A stretch of DNA of 64,000 nucleotides. Origin: Eonycteris spelaea. Its lineage: Eukaryota; Chordata; Mammalia; Chiroptera; Pteropodidae. Made by a program: the position numbers and the translations under genes. This document shows, piece by piece, positions 14,030-24,600 of this stretch. The notes under the pieces were generated by a model that was given only the letters and a program-made list of their open reading frames with translations, ran no database searches and was not told the DNA's origin. Each line of letters starts with the position of its first letter. Position 1 is the stretch's first letter. The DNA lies in assembly GCA_003508835.1 (NCBI GenBank), contig PUFA01000118.1:806001-870000 (forward strand). Reading direction: 5' to 3'.

Positions 14030-14378
14030 GGCGCGGAGGAGGGGGTGGGGTTGGACCTTGCCCTTTTTTTCAGATTAAGGCCTTTTTGTGGCCCTCCTCC
14101 CGGCCCAGGAGGGCCTCTGCTTTATGTCTGAAGAAGTTGGCAGGAAAAAAAGGCGCGGTGATGTGAGGCATCAGATCTACCGCCCCCACTCCCGGGTGCT
14201 GGCGGGGGGGTCGCCGGCCCGCGTTTGGCCTGGGTGCGACAATCCCGCGGCGCCGGAGCCGGTGCTCCGACCCAACGCCGGTTACCGGGGAGGGATGGAG
14301 GGGGCGGCGGGGCGATGAGGCGAGAATGCGGGGAAGAGGGTGCCGGCCTTGCTCGCCTACACACCTCCGTGCTACCCT

Positions 14379-14392
14379 CCCCCCCCCCCCCC
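14379..14392. repeat. homopolymer C tract (14 bp)
   Basis: An uninterrupted run of 14 C on the plus strand (G on the NSMAF coding strand), inside the CpG island in intron 1. Confidence 0.95.
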
Positions 14393-14547
14393 GAGACGGC
14401 CAGGGCTCGCGCGCCGAGGGGCTCCCCGCCCTCCGTGGCCGGGCGCCCGCCGGAGGAGCCGGCTCCGGCCCCGCGCGGCCTCTTCCGGGTGAGCCGGCCG
14501 CGGCTGCCGGGACCTGCGCGGTCGGCCGGGCTCCGCCAGGGCATCGG

Positions 14548-14576
14548 CCCCCGCCCCGGCGCCCGCGCCCGCGCCC
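14548..14576 (-). promoter_or_regulatory. G-quadruplex-type motif on NSMAF coding strand
   Basis: The minus strand carries five G runs of 3-5 bases separated by 1-4 bases (GGGCGCGGGCGCGGGCGCC, then GGGGCGGGGG). It lies in intron 1 about 190 bases downstream of the exon 1 donor, on the non-template strand. Confidence 0.75.
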
Positions 14577-14761
14577 GGCGGCCTCCTGCCGCGGCCGGGG
14601 CCTCCGGCCTCCGACCCCCGCCCGGGCGCCGCACGCGCTCGCGGCGCCGGCCTCCGCGCCGGGCGCCACGCTGCGTCCGCGCCGCCACCGCGCTCCTGCG
14701 CCGACCAGGCCCGGCGCTGGCCGCGGCTCCGGCCTCCCCCGCCGCCGCCGCCGGCGCTCAC

Positions 14762-14820
14762 CTCTCCTTGGAGTAGAGCTGCAGCTGCTGCTCCTGCTGC
14801 TTCTTCCGGATAAACGCCAT
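14762..14820 (-). CDS. NSMAF: NSMAF coding exon 1 (start codon)
   Basis: On the minus strand, ATG at 14820-14818 opens 19 codons, MAFIRKKQQEQQLQLYSKE, plus AG. A GTGAGC donor follows at 14761-14756. With the first base of exon 2 the next codon is AGA (Arg). The resulting N-terminus is what I recall for NSMAF/FAN, the TNFR1-associated activator of neutral sphingomyelinase. The segment is short, basic and Gln-rich, and precedes the folded domains. The base at -3 is T, which is suboptimal, but +4 is G. No upstream in-frame ATG is needed. The exon's 5' UTR continues above 14820 in the CpG island. I am very sure of the gene and the exon boundary. Confidence 0.97.
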
Positions 14821-15022
14821 GGACGGACGGCGGGCGCGGGCGGGCGCGGAGCAGCGGCGCGGGGCCCGCTGTCGCCCGCCGAGGGGGTCCGGAGGAGCCG
14901 GCCTGCGAGGTCCCGGCCGGGGACGAGAGCGCGGCTGCCGGCCCGGCTTCCCGCGCGCGCCGCTCGGCGGCCGAGAGCCCGACGCTGCGCCCCAGGGCCC
15001 GCGGCGTCCGGGCCGCGCTCAC

Positions 15023-15126
15023 CGCAGCATCTTCGCGTGGGGACTCCGGCGGCGCGGTGACTCAGGCCGGGAGGAGGAGCGCGCGGTGACCCGCGGCGTC
15101 CCAGGTGCTCGCCAAGGGCCCAGAGG
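15023..15126 (-). other. NSMAF: putative alternative first exon of NSMAF
   Basis: A second consensus donor lies upstream of the main start, at 15022-15017 on the minus strand (CG|GTGAGC). Just before it is ATGCTGCG (15030-15023). Spliced to exon 2 this would read ATG CTG CGA TTT TCC, i.e. Met-Leu-Arg joined in frame to FSLLLL, because the donor has the same phase as exon 1. The frame stays open upstream to a TGA at 15129-15127 with no other ATG, so a longer form would need a non-AUG start. Human NSMAF has, as I recall, an isoform with a different N-terminus, but I cannot confirm it corresponds. Support is only donor strength, phase and position. Confidence 0.45.
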
Positions 15127-15130
15127 TCAA

Positions 15131-15310
15131 CCTACGATCTGCCCTTCCTCACTTAAACATTCGCCACTGTACCAGCTGCAGCACTGCTCCATGTTTCCTA
15201 TCTTACACATGAAAACGGATGCGGCCCGTGAACTGCACCACTTTGTTGGCCTCAGGGACTCGAAATAACGTTGGAGGCCCTCACTCTCTTGGAAGTTGAA
15301 ATAATTGGTC
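15131..15310. other. NSMAF upstream flank
   Basis: Moderately GC-rich sequence between the CpG island and an L1 fragment. An inverted CCAAT motif (ATTGG) lies near 15303. It is possibly part of the proximal promoter. Confidence 0.4.
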
Positions 15311-15317
15311 ACATGAC

Positions 15318-15462
15318 TTTCTTTTTCTAACAATTTTATTGAGATATACCTCACGTACCAGACAATTCACCCGTTCAAAGCTTTTTAGTATATTTACAAT
15401 ATGTACAACTATCAATAGAATTTTGGAACATTTTATCACTCAAAAGAAATCCATACCCTTTA

Positions 15463-15536
<74 letters not shown>

Positions 15537-15960
15537 ACACATATACACACACAGACTCAAGGCCCCCTTCCCCCGACCCTCCCCAGCCCTAGCAAACACT
15601 CATCAGCTTTCTGTTTCTATGAATCTGCCCATCCTGGACATTTCATATAAATGCAATCATACAATATACAGCCTTTTATGTCACTTAGCATAGTGTTCTA
15701 GGTTCATCCATGTAGCAGTACTTCATTCCTTTTTACTGCTGGAGAATATTCCGCGGTATAGATAGATGTACCACCAGCAGTGTATTAGGGTTCCAGTTTC
15801 TTCACATCCTCTCCAATACTTGTTGTTACCTGACTTTTTGATTATAGCCATCCTAGTGGGTGTGAGTGGTAATTTCTCTGTGGTTATGATTACTTGATAT
15901 ATCCTGAGAGTGAGCCTGTGATTGTTTACCCTCGAGGGGTTCTTTAATAATGAACTTCTA
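15318..15960 (-). mobile_element. L1 3'-region fragment, reverse orientation
   Basis: It begins with CAATTTTATTGAGATATACC, the reverse of an L1M 3' end. It continues to TGCTGGAGAATATTCCGCGG and the segment with CATCCTAGTGGGTGTGAGTG, the reverse of the ORF2 C-terminal coding region. A (TC)n microsatellite (15465-15532) splits it. It lies only about 500 bases upstream of the NSMAF ATG. Confidence 0.85.
15465..15532. repeat. (TC)n microsatellite, 68 bp
   Basis: 34 uninterrupted TC units inside the L1 fragment. They are long and pure, so probably polymorphic. Confidence 0.97.
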
Positions 15961-16392
15961 AATTGTGTAATAACGCACACATCTAATATTGTCTTGTAGA
16001 CCAGGTTCTGCAGGGTAGATTTTTAAAACCTTCGAGGTGAATGTGTATTTCAGCTCTCTAGTGTATAACAGGACCGATGGGATGGTGGGGGAGACAAGCA
16101 TAAACGCTGGAGCTGCTCTTATTGAACTTGATCCCCAGCAGCACTGGGAAAATGACATGCATAGAGTGGGTACCTATTAGAATTGTTTGGAATGAATGAA
16201 GGTGCATGGGTACCCTATGACTGGGACTGCGTCTCTTCCATGTGACCAAGTGCTGCACAGAACCTATAAAAAGATGTCAGAAACATTAGCTCAATATTTC
16301 TGTAGGAAATTGTGATCTAGTCAGGTCGCTGAGACAAATACATGAGTAGGTACGCAATGAAATAAGATAAAATTTGCAAAGAGGTATGACAT
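15961..16392. other. intergenic, nothing recognised
   Basis: No repeat family or gene identified in this stretch upstream of NSMAF. Confidence 0.4.
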
Positions 16393-16525
16393 AATTTTTA
16401 GAAGTTTTCAGTTACAGTTGGCATACAGCATTGTATTAGTTTCAAGTGTACAGCATAGTGTTTAGATAGTTCTATAACTTATGAAGTGATCGCCCCAATA
16501 AATCGAGTTGGTAACTTTCTATATG
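16393..16525 (-). mobile_element. short L1 3'-end fragment
   Basis: Contains TTTTCAGTTACAGTTGGCAT, TGTATTAGTTTCAAGTGTAC and ATAACTTATGAAGTGATCGC, the reverse complement of a laurasiatherian L1 3' UTR. It is strongly 5'-truncated. Confidence 0.8.
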
Positions 16526-17339
16526 AGAAGTACCATAATAGATGCTATGAGTTCAGAAGAGAGAAATCACATCGGCTGAAATAAGGTGAGAAAATAGCAC
16601 ATAGGTCTTCTTCATTTAGTTAAACATTAAAAGGTGATGTGATCTTGGTCAGTGGTGAGTGACAGAGATTCTCTCCTTGACCAAACTCTAGCCAGGCCCC
16701 TTGAGTCCTTTCTCAAGTAGGCCTCAACGTGGGCCTAAAAAAACTACAGACTTTCAGCGCAAATAATTTTGTCCACTACCCTCCCCTGAAATTAAAAGCT
16801 TAAACACTAACATAGTTTCTATTGGCTCAAGGCCTCATCCCTGGGATGATCTCCTCCCGCTCCCAGAGGCCCTGCCTGAGAAAGCTCATGGCTGCCAAAA
16901 GAATGTACTGTTTGTTCTAGCCAACACCTGACACAGGCCCCTCCCCGATTCCTGTTTCTTAGAGCATTTACCAAGAGGGCTTACAATTCTGAATTCTTTC
17001 TCTGTATCTTTGAGTGGTATATGTACCTCCTGCTACTCAGGAGTGCCTTTCCCAGGGACTTGAAAGTCATTCCTTTGAAATGTAATCATCAGGCAGGATG
17101 GGGCTTCTGTCTTCCACTCTCTCTGTGGGAAGATAATTGCCAACTAGCAGATACAGATATAGTATTTGCCTTGATAAACCTTGTGTAAATTTTCACTTTT
17201 CAGCTTTATCTTTGACAGAGGAGGGGAATAAACTCAAAAGGATTTTCTTGAGCAATAGCTCAGAAGATAGAGTCTTCTGCTGTCACAGAGTTTGTGTTGA
17301 TGGAAAATTAAGAGGGAACTGAGGTGGGAATTTCCTCAT
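16526..17339. other. intergenic, nothing recognised
   Basis: Repeat-poor sequence with several GC-richer patches (16680-16980). No exon or RNA gene recognised. Confidence 0.4.
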
Positions 17340-17910
17340 CCACCACCAAATCATCCAGCCTACTGGCATCTGTTTCCTTGTCTTGATTCCTGCTGTTCTG
17401 AGGCATATGATCTTTTCTCTCTTCTCTTTCTCTCTTGCTTTCTCTATTTTGCCCTTACCATCAAATCACTCCCATCTGAGTATTAAAATATAGTTTTCAA
17501 AAAATCTTCCCTTTATCCCACATTTTCTTCCAGCTCCCCATTCTTAGGCAAAACTTCTTGACAGTATCTGCCTATACGTGCTGTCTCCATTTTCTCACCT
17601 TGCATTCTCTTCCGTCCATTCTAACTGGACTTCCGTTTCCACCAATCCACTATAATGGTTCTTGTCAAATCACACTCATGGGGTGCTTTTCTGGTTTTAA
17701 GTTTTCTGAACTCTCAGAATTCAGCTTAACTGAACATAGCATTCAACATGGCTCCTTGTTGGAGCACACTGCCCTCCTCCCCAGTTACTTTCAAGGTCCC
17801 TTAGTTTTCTTGCCTTTCTCATACCTTGCTTCTTACTCCTTCTCAGTCTCCTTGGTTGGTTTCTCTCCTGCCTGACTTCTTAATGTTGGTCTCTGCCCTC
17901 ACAATATAGG
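17340..17910 (+). mobile_element. L2 (CR1-like) LINE fragment
   Basis: A pyrimidine-rich plus-strand segment matches the L2 reverse-transcriptase region: CTTGACAGTATCTGCCTATA, CTGTCTCCATTTTCTCACCT, ACTTCCGTTTCCACCAATCC, then CTCAGTCTCCTTGGTTGGTT and CTGCCTGACTTCTTAATGTT. The DLSAAFD-type motif region is degraded. Old and inactive. Confidence 0.7.
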
Positions 17911-18860
17911 TCATTCCAGCCGGTGCCATAATTAGATAGGGGTGGCAGGGGACAAAGAAGGTAAAGTCTACCGTTTGGGTGTGTGTGCAAGTTAAGTTGA
18001 ATAGCAAATGTCCGAAAGTTTTACCATGTAGCTATCTACCAGGGAAGACATCAGGAAAAATCTCAGGACATAGAGCAAAGTAAAAGATGTTAGTGGAAGC
18101 TGAGTGAGAGATTACTTTGAAATGTATGTCCCTCAGGAAATAGAAAGTTTGGGCAGAACATTGAACTTCTAATAAGAGAGAATAAAACTTTACTTAAGCT
18201 AATCTTATCTTGAGATTTAGTTGCTGGCAACTACAGTTTCAGGTAATATAACTTATCTTAAGTGAAAGTGATTGCACATCCCAGGAGATATGGTAAGCTA
18301 CGGGTCATGGCACAGTAATGAGCTTTATAGAAGAATGATCCTTATTCTTTCTTGGGGTTTTCTTGCATCCAGTCAACACCTCTGTTGGAGTCACCTTATT
18401 AATAACTAATATTATCATGGCCCACGTGTAAGCTGGATCTCTCTGCTGCAGCCCTTGGACTTGTAGATAAAATTTGCTTTGAGCTCATGGAATTCAGAAC
18501 TTTTTCCAAAATGTCCTTCATTTCTCTGGGGGCTTTTTTCCCATGGCTTCCTCTGCCCCGCCCACGACACCTTGCTTCTTTACATGGCTTCGTTTTCACC
18601 ATGTGAGGGCCCTTTACCTGTCCACCCCCAGTGCTGCCCCAATCCTGCAGTGTTAGTTTTTAAAGAAGCACCATGAGTCCCGGGAAGACCACCATCAATG
18701 CAAACTGCTTTTAAAAAGTCCGTGTTAATATTTTGTCAATCATTTTAAGTCCTCCACTGAGGATCCCTCACATTGTTCTTCCATAAAAGAGTCCAGGTTC
18801 ATGCCTTCCCCTTTCTCCCTCATCCTTCTTTCCTCTTTACCTTTCACAGACCTTCCTCTC
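17911..18860. other. intergenic, nothing recognised
   Basis: No repeat family, exon or RNA gene recognised. The part at 18490-18660 is GC-richer and 18770-18850 is pyrimidine-rich. Confidence 0.4.
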
Positions 18861-18863
18861 TAG

Positions 18864-19053
18864 GGCTGTAGCTTATAGACTCAAGTGGGCATCAGAATCC
18901 CCTGGAGCGCTTGTTAAAAACACAGATTTCTAGTTCTCACTGATTTTCTGATTTAGTAGGTCTGAGGTAGGATCTGAGAATCTGCATTTCTGTGAAGCTC
19001 CCGGATAATACTGATGCTGGTCTTAGACCACACATTGAGAAATGCTGCTGCTT
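18864..19053 (+). mobile_element. MER5A-type hAT DNA transposon remnant
   Basis: Shows GGGCATCAGAATCCCCTGGA, GCGCTTGTTAAAAACACAGA, TGATTTAGTAGGTCTGAGGT, GAGAATCTGCATTTCTGTGA and ACCACACATTGAGAAATGCT in consensus order. Second copy of the family in the window. Confidence 0.9.
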
Positions 19054-19249
19054 TAGAACAACACAAATATCTTGGGCAAGTCCACCCCCTTTTTGTCAGC
19101 CTGGGCATCAGCAAATACACAAACTGTTGTAGGCTTACATTTTACTACAAGCACTTATCAGCACATTTCCCCAGCAAACACAGTTCCCTTTTTAAAGGGA
19201 ATGGTGGTGCCAAGTTTAAAGAAAATATGCTGGTTTTTTTTTTTTCAGT

Positions 19250-19365
19250 TTACCTCATCATCATAATTGTCAATATTATTGCTATCTCAATTTATTATGT
19301 AATTACTCTGTAGCAAACACTAAGCTCAGCCTTTTGCATTAATTTTATCATTCAATCCTATTGGG
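19250..19365 (-). repeat. MIR SINE remnant, first part
   Basis: Follows the reverse MIR pattern: repeated ATTATTG-like start, a TACTCTGTAGCAAACACTAA stretch equivalent to 'tatgtgccaggcactgt', then TTTTATCATTCAATCC. The second half of a MIR may continue at 19880. Confidence 0.6.
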
Positions 19366-19879
19366 AGAAAATTCTCCATGCATCTCTTACATTTCTTTAA
19401 GTCTAGCCATCATCAGTCAATTTGTTCAGATTTAGTTCCATTCCAGGATAGTGGAGATCAAGAACATCTCTTTCTCTGGAGACATTCCAGGATAGTAGCA
19501 ATAAAGGCCTCACCCTCCCCTCCCAGGAAGATTTGCTGACATCTCAGGAAAATATATTTCTCTCCAAAGAACAGCATGGGTGATAGAAATATCTATATCA
19601 TAATTACAGCCCCTGTTAAGTTGGGGGTTTCTTACGTCAGGTGTTCATCTGCTGTGACACAGAACCACTGGGCCCCTCTTGATCTCTCCCATGGGACTCG
19701 AGGGGCAAGGGAAACAAATAGAAACTGGAGCTCATACAGCCTATCTGCCATAAGTAATGAAATTTCTAAATCCATTTGGGCTCATTGTCTCTATACCAGC
19801 CAAATCTAGGGACCTGCAAACCAGTCTAGCAGCTGTCACCTGCTACTCCTTAGGAACTGCCTGACTTCTTGGTAAATCT
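19366..19879. other. possible insertion splitting a MIR
   Basis: About 500 bases of unrecognised sequence lie between two MIR-like halves. They contain a direct repeat of ATTCCAGGATAGT (near 19440 and 19486). Possibly a retroelement inserted into a MIR; no terminal structure is clear. Confidence 0.3.
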
Positions 19880-20030
19880 CTAAGGTTGTTTGATTATTCC
19901 CATTCTTTGCAACAGAACAATTAAAGCTCTATACAGTTTAATAACATGTGCAATACCACTCAATTAGTAAGTGACAGTGACAGAATTTGATTCCATGGTT
20001 GCCTGACTCAGAGTCAACTTTCTTTGAAAT
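19880..20030 (-). repeat. MIR SINE remnant, second part
   Basis: Matches the later part of a reverse-oriented MIR: TTATTCCCATTCTTTGCAAC, then AATTAGTAAGTGACAGTGAC, AGAATTTGATTCCATGGTTG and CTGACTCAGAGTC. Confidence 0.7.
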
Positions 20031-20329
20031 TATTCATTACCAGCGGCAATTATGAATCCTCATTACTTGTAGTAGAACTCAAAGGAACTTCATGGGAAGA
20101 AAACAAAATTTTCCACTCCTGTTCATATACCCGAAGGGAGTTCCAATATACCTACATGCAAGAGCTCTCCGAGCAATCTATCTCAAAAGTCTTCCTTGAA
20201 AGCAGTGGCCTCAAAGGAGGAGAGAAGAGTGAGACAGACAAGCTCAGTGTTTCTGACATCAGTCTTACAGTTTGCTTTTCCTTAGTTTCTTTTCATAGCC
20301 ATTTATAATATTTGTAAACTTATAAATTC

Positions 20330-20870
20330 ATTTTTCAATCAGGTTTAGTGAGGTATAACTTTAGTGCAAAAAAAAATTGATTCATTTTAAGTGTGCCATT
20401 GGATAAGTTTTGACAAATGTATACAGTCATGTGACTGCCACCATAATTATGATATAGATATTTCTATCACCCTAACATGTTTCCTTGTGCCCTGTTGTAA
20501 GGAATCCCTGCCTCCTTTCCTGGTACCTGCCAACCACTGATCTGCTTTCTGTCACTATAGAGTTCCTTTTTCCAGAATTAATGTAAATGGAATTATACAG
20601 TATGTAGTAATTTGTGTCTGGCTTCCTTCACTTAACACCATGCTTTTCAGATTTGCTTATGTTGTCACATGGAACAGTAGTTAATTCATTCTTATTGCTG
20701 AGCAGTAATTCACTTTTGGATATACCACAATTTGTTTATCTCTTCAGCAGTTGATGGATAATTGGGATATGTTCAATATTTTTGGCTATTATGAATAAAG
20801 CTGCTATTAACGTTTGAGTACAAGTCTTTGTCAGAATATATATTTTCTCATGTTTTCTCCCATTTCCTGG
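20330..20870 (-). mobile_element. old L1M 3'-region fragment
   Basis: Reverse-oriented L1: GGTTTAGTGAGGTATAACTT at the 3' end, AAGTTTTGACAAATGTATAC, then GAATAAAGCTGCTATTAACG from the ORF2 end region. Confidence 0.85.
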
Positions 20871-21759
20871 GAGTCATCTCTTGGAGGCTCTCATATGGCC
20901 CAGGGCAATCCCCTCTTTGCATGACACATGATGTCTTTTAAGAGACTTCCTCTGCGTATCTTTCTTCCTGTATCTCTAAATATTTCCCTACACAAAGTCT
21001 GTAGTCCATTCAGTCACTAATCCAACATCTATGCACCCAAACAATGCTAAGGGCTGGAGATAAGCACAATAAAGCAGATAAGGTCTCAGTCCTTACAGAG
21101 CATCAAGTGGGTAAAGTTCACTATTAACAAACAAAAATATAAAACGATTGCAGATAGTGCTACAACAAAAACTAGGGATGAAATGACTCTAGCTAGTTAC
21201 CAAGCGGTGGAAGAAAACATGGTTGGAGGTGAGAAGATCAAAGAACCAATAGGCTAGAGGTTGGCGGGGTCAGCCATACAGGTGTAGGTGTCATCACAAA
21301 ATAACGATAGAAAGGGGGAAGTCAGTGAGCTCAAAGCCAAAGCCTTTCATGAATCGTTTGGAGTTCTCAAGATGTCTGTCTGTAGGTGATAACAACAAAC
21401 ATGGATACTAGGCAATAAAGCCTGATATCATCAACTTCTAAGGAATTCTATTTTTAAAGGAGGAAGGAAAAGAAATTGTTTGGATACAGCAAAATGGAGC
21501 AAGGATGACACTTATCTCTGGGTTCTGAAGTACTCAGGGTTACACAGGACAAAGGACGAAGAATTTGGGAGGAAAGGGGAGAATGGGAGATGAGATCAGA
21601 GTCAGAATGAGTGCCCTATGTCTGTCAATGGCTCGAGAAGTTTGGACTTCTAATGATGACTGAAGTAAACAGATGAGGAATGGGAGGATGGGTGGGGAAA
21701 AAAATGGAATCTTTGGTCCTGATTATGTGGCCCAATGGCTTCTGGCTACCCTCCTGAAT
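20871..21759. other. intergenic, one possible ancient repeat
   Basis: The part at about 21005-21300 resembles an ancient mammalian repeat whose sequence begins with a 'ggcactgtgctaggtgctggggata' motif (here AATGCTAAGGGCTGGAGATA). I do not assign a family. The rest shows nothing. Confidence 0.4.
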
Positions 21760-22165
21760 CTCCCAAGATTCCGAAACCTGGGAGCGATGCCTTTACTTGG
21801 CGTACAAGCCTACTTGTTCACACAACCAAGCCTTTGCAAAGCTGTTTTGGATTCAGTAATTTCCCTGTTCTTCTTTTCATTCACAATTCAAGTCAAATTT
21901 CACTTCTTCCCTGAGCCATCCTCAATCTCCATTTCCACCACACCCTAAGAAAGCAGAAGAGATACTGAATCCCTAGCTTTCTCATAGCTTCCTATTTGTC
22001 ATCTAATTTTAGGTCATACTAATATGTAATTGTTTACGTGCCTGTTTATCTTGTTCTAATAACGGCTCCTCAAGGGCAGAGATTGTGTTATTAATTTTTG
22101 ATTCTTAGAAAACAGTAGTGTCTGTTCCATGATACCACGTCAACGAAAGTTGAATGGAAGAATAA
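21760..22165 (+). mobile_element. L2 LINE 3' end
   Basis: Follows the L2 3'-end consensus: CAAGTCAAATTTCACTTCTT, TTCCCTGAGCCATCCTCAAT, then CTCCTCAAGGGCAGAGATTG and a terminal GTTGAATGGAAGAAT. Old and diverged. Confidence 0.8.
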
Positions 22166-23314
22166 GAGATTCAGCCCGTTAGTCTATTACCTGCTTTGTT
22201 AGGTTGTGTTTCCTCTTACTTACTGTACTTACCTAGTTTAAATTTAAGAGAACGGTCTTTATAGTAGTATTTTGAGCTCAGCTAACAAATCCATTTTATC
22301 TTATTCATGTGGTTTGGAGTGGTGTTACATGTGTGTGTCTTTCGAGTCTGTATCCTGATACACTGAAGAGTCCACACTTTGTGGCTTGTTCCTTCAATGT
22401 AGTTTCTCTCTTCCATTATTTTGGTCATTTCGGTTGCCCTTCTCCGTATAATTAAGTAGAGACCCCCTTTGTTTTATTGTTCAAAAAGTAGTACAGGTCC
22501 CCTCCCACTTACCCCTCCCCCATCCAAAAATAAAGCTTCCTGTGAAACCTTTTGTAAGCTGAAATGGCTTAATTACCTTGCTAAGGGAAGCCCAAAATAG
22601 AGATAAAGCACAAATGCTCACACAGTTCAAAAGTGCTGCCTTGATGACGTCTTGCTACAAAACGTGCTTTTCACTTTTTTTTCCTTTCCTTTTCTTTTTT
22701 TTCCTTTTCTTTTTTGTAAAAGTAAAAATCCTCTTCAATTTCTTTCAGTGAGTAAAAACATACTGATGTAATTCTCTTAAAAAGCGAAGCAGGGTAAAGC
22801 GAACTTTCGAAAAGTAGTGGACACCTATTTGCTTCGCCCTTCCTTTGCTTCTTAACTCCTCACTAGGGTTTAAGGTCAGCTTGAAAAGCTGACTGAAAAC
22901 AGTCCTGGTTGTTGCTGTGTAGAAATATCACTTTACATATGGACTTAACACTCAAGAAATTTTAATTACAAAAAAAACTTTTTTTTTTTAATCACTGAGG
23001 ATTGTGTCATTTACCACGTTGAATACGATCGTTTACATAAGGGTCTTAACAAATGACAGGGTCAAGATAATGAATGTATGAGCTGTTTCTAGATATATAA
23101 AGAGTGTGAAAATTAGAACATAACCCTTAAAATAGTATACTTAGGATAAAAGATGTATGAATCTACATTAGTAAGTAGATGAGTAAGATAAGATATCCAG
23201 TGACTATTACGCAGATACGACATATTACTTTTTAAATAATATAAATTGATTTTGAAAATCATGAATCCTCCTCAGAATGCTGCCAGTAATTGAGGAAAGG
23301 CAAGATAATAGCTC
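22166..23314. other. intergenic, polypyrimidine tracts and a hairpin
   Basis: Holds a T/C-rich simple tract at 22674-22722 and an inverted repeat at 22875-22893 (GTCAGCTT-gaa-AAGCTGAC). No gene or confident interspersed repeat otherwise. Confidence 0.45.
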
Positions 23315-23755
23315 CCCAAAGATGTCTGCTCCTTAATTCGCAAAACCTGTGAATACTTATCTTACATGGAAAAAGAGTTTGAAGATTAAAATTAAGGCAT
23401 TTGGCATGGCAAGAATCCTGGGTCATCTGGGTGTGCCTATCGAATCATGTGGGGCTTTCCTAGTTGTGGTCTGAGGGCGATGTGACTGAAAGAGAGAACC
23501 AGAGGGTGGCAGTGCGAGGGCTCAAGCCACCTTTGCTGGCTTCGATGATGGAGTAAGGAGACCAGGAGCCAAAGAATGCAGGTGGCGTCTATAAATTAGA
23601 GAAGGCAAAGAAACAGATTCTTCTCCAGAACCTCCGGAAAGGAAGACACAGTCCTGCCGGCGCTTGATTTTAGCCCAGGGAGACCTTGCACAATGGTATG
23701 ATAATAAATGTATGATGGTAATTTGATATAGCTGCCATAGGAAACTAACACATGA
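23315..23755 (+). mobile_element. MaLR LTR (MLT1-like)
   Basis: The order of phrases fits an MLT1-type solitary LTR: AAAACCTGTGAATACTTATC, TTACATGGAAAAAGAG, GGAGACCAGGAGCCAAAGAA, TGCAGGTGGCGTCTATAAAT, CGCTTGATTTTAGCCCAGGG, and the end GATATAGCTGCCATAGGAAA plus CTAACAC. No internal region remains. Confidence 0.8.
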
Positions 23756-24600
23756 CAGTATTACAAAGGTAATGAAACTACTTTCCAAAGAGCAATTAAA
23801 AAAAGAAAACCTGGGTAAAAGTAGTGTCTCTTTTAGATGGAAATAGGGAACATGAATTTAGAGTATGAATCATCTCTGATTTTTTTTCTAGATAGGTCTA
23901 ATCACACTTAAAATAGAGGGGGGAGAAATGTGATATGCACCAAAATGTTAACAGTATTATCTGTTTTTTTTTCTTCTTTCCTTCTTCCCTCTTTCTTTTT
24001 TTTCCTTTTCCTATTTGCTTAATTTTTTATTTTCCTATGATAACTATATATCACTTTGTATATTAACAAAATATTTGGCAAAGAATGGAGGTGGCTAAAA
24101 GAAATGATTTACTTGTAAAGCAATCTGGTTCAAAGGTCATTTATACCAAGAATCCTGACCCATGAGCGAGTTTCCCAATCAGTAAGAAATTCTCTTTCTA
24201 AGCTCTCTGAGGTAGCAACACACACACACAATCTTTGAAGCAAAAATTAAAAATTTAAAAACCTTTATATACCACCATAAGCCTGATAGTTTCCTAATAT
24301 TCAAAAGAATATTCTTGATGAAATCGACGGGGTAATATTATCAAGTGTGATTTTTTTTCTTGACATTAATAATGAAATTTGTCAACATTTGGCAGTTCAG
24401 AATCACACATAGGTAAAAGATACATGCAAAGTGGGAGACAGACTGATGGGTTTTCATGTAACAGAAGAAGAAAAGTTCACCATTATGGGTTTGGTTTCCC
24501 TATTCGACTATTTAAGAAGTCACCACTGTTGGGTTCCTGTGTAGTACTAAAGAAGATATCCAATTATATCAGAAGGCATTAAATACTCCTCTCTTTTCTG
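23756..24600. other. intergenic, simple polypyrimidine tract
   Basis: AT-rich. A T/C-rich simple tract lies at about 23962-24012. No gene or repeat family recognised. Confidence 0.4.

Larger units (their letters stand above)
14030..15130 (-). promoter_or_regulatory. NSMAF: NSMAF CpG-island promoter
   Basis: The composition changes abruptly to very G+C- and CpG-rich, in an otherwise AT-rich window. The island contains coding exon 1, the presumed 5' UTR and the first part of intron 1. It shows GC boxes (GGGCGG-type runs around 14828-14850) and an AP-1-like TGACTCA at 15058-15064. I see no TATA box, which is usual for CpG-island housekeeping promoters. The transcription start cannot be read from sequence; it should lie a little above 14820 on the minus strand. 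A divergent non-coding transcript on the plus strand is possible but unsupported. Long open frames across the island on all strands are side effects of low stop-codon density in GC-rich DNA. Confidence 0.9.

Noticed and set aside
15061..15160. A divergent protein-coding gene starting on the plus strand of the CpG island
   Set aside because: No plausible start, splice structure or conserved protein was found to the right of the island.
14070..15268. Several overlapping long open frames (150-244 codons) on both strands of the CpG island
   Set aside because: They are Pro/Arg/Ala/Gly-rich translations of GC-rich DNA with few stop codons, overlap each other in several frames, and conflict with the clear NSMAF exon 1 and its donor.
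17558..17875. 105-codon frame as a possible small gene
   Set aside because: It lies in an L2 fragment and the translation is pyrimidine-tract-like without domains.
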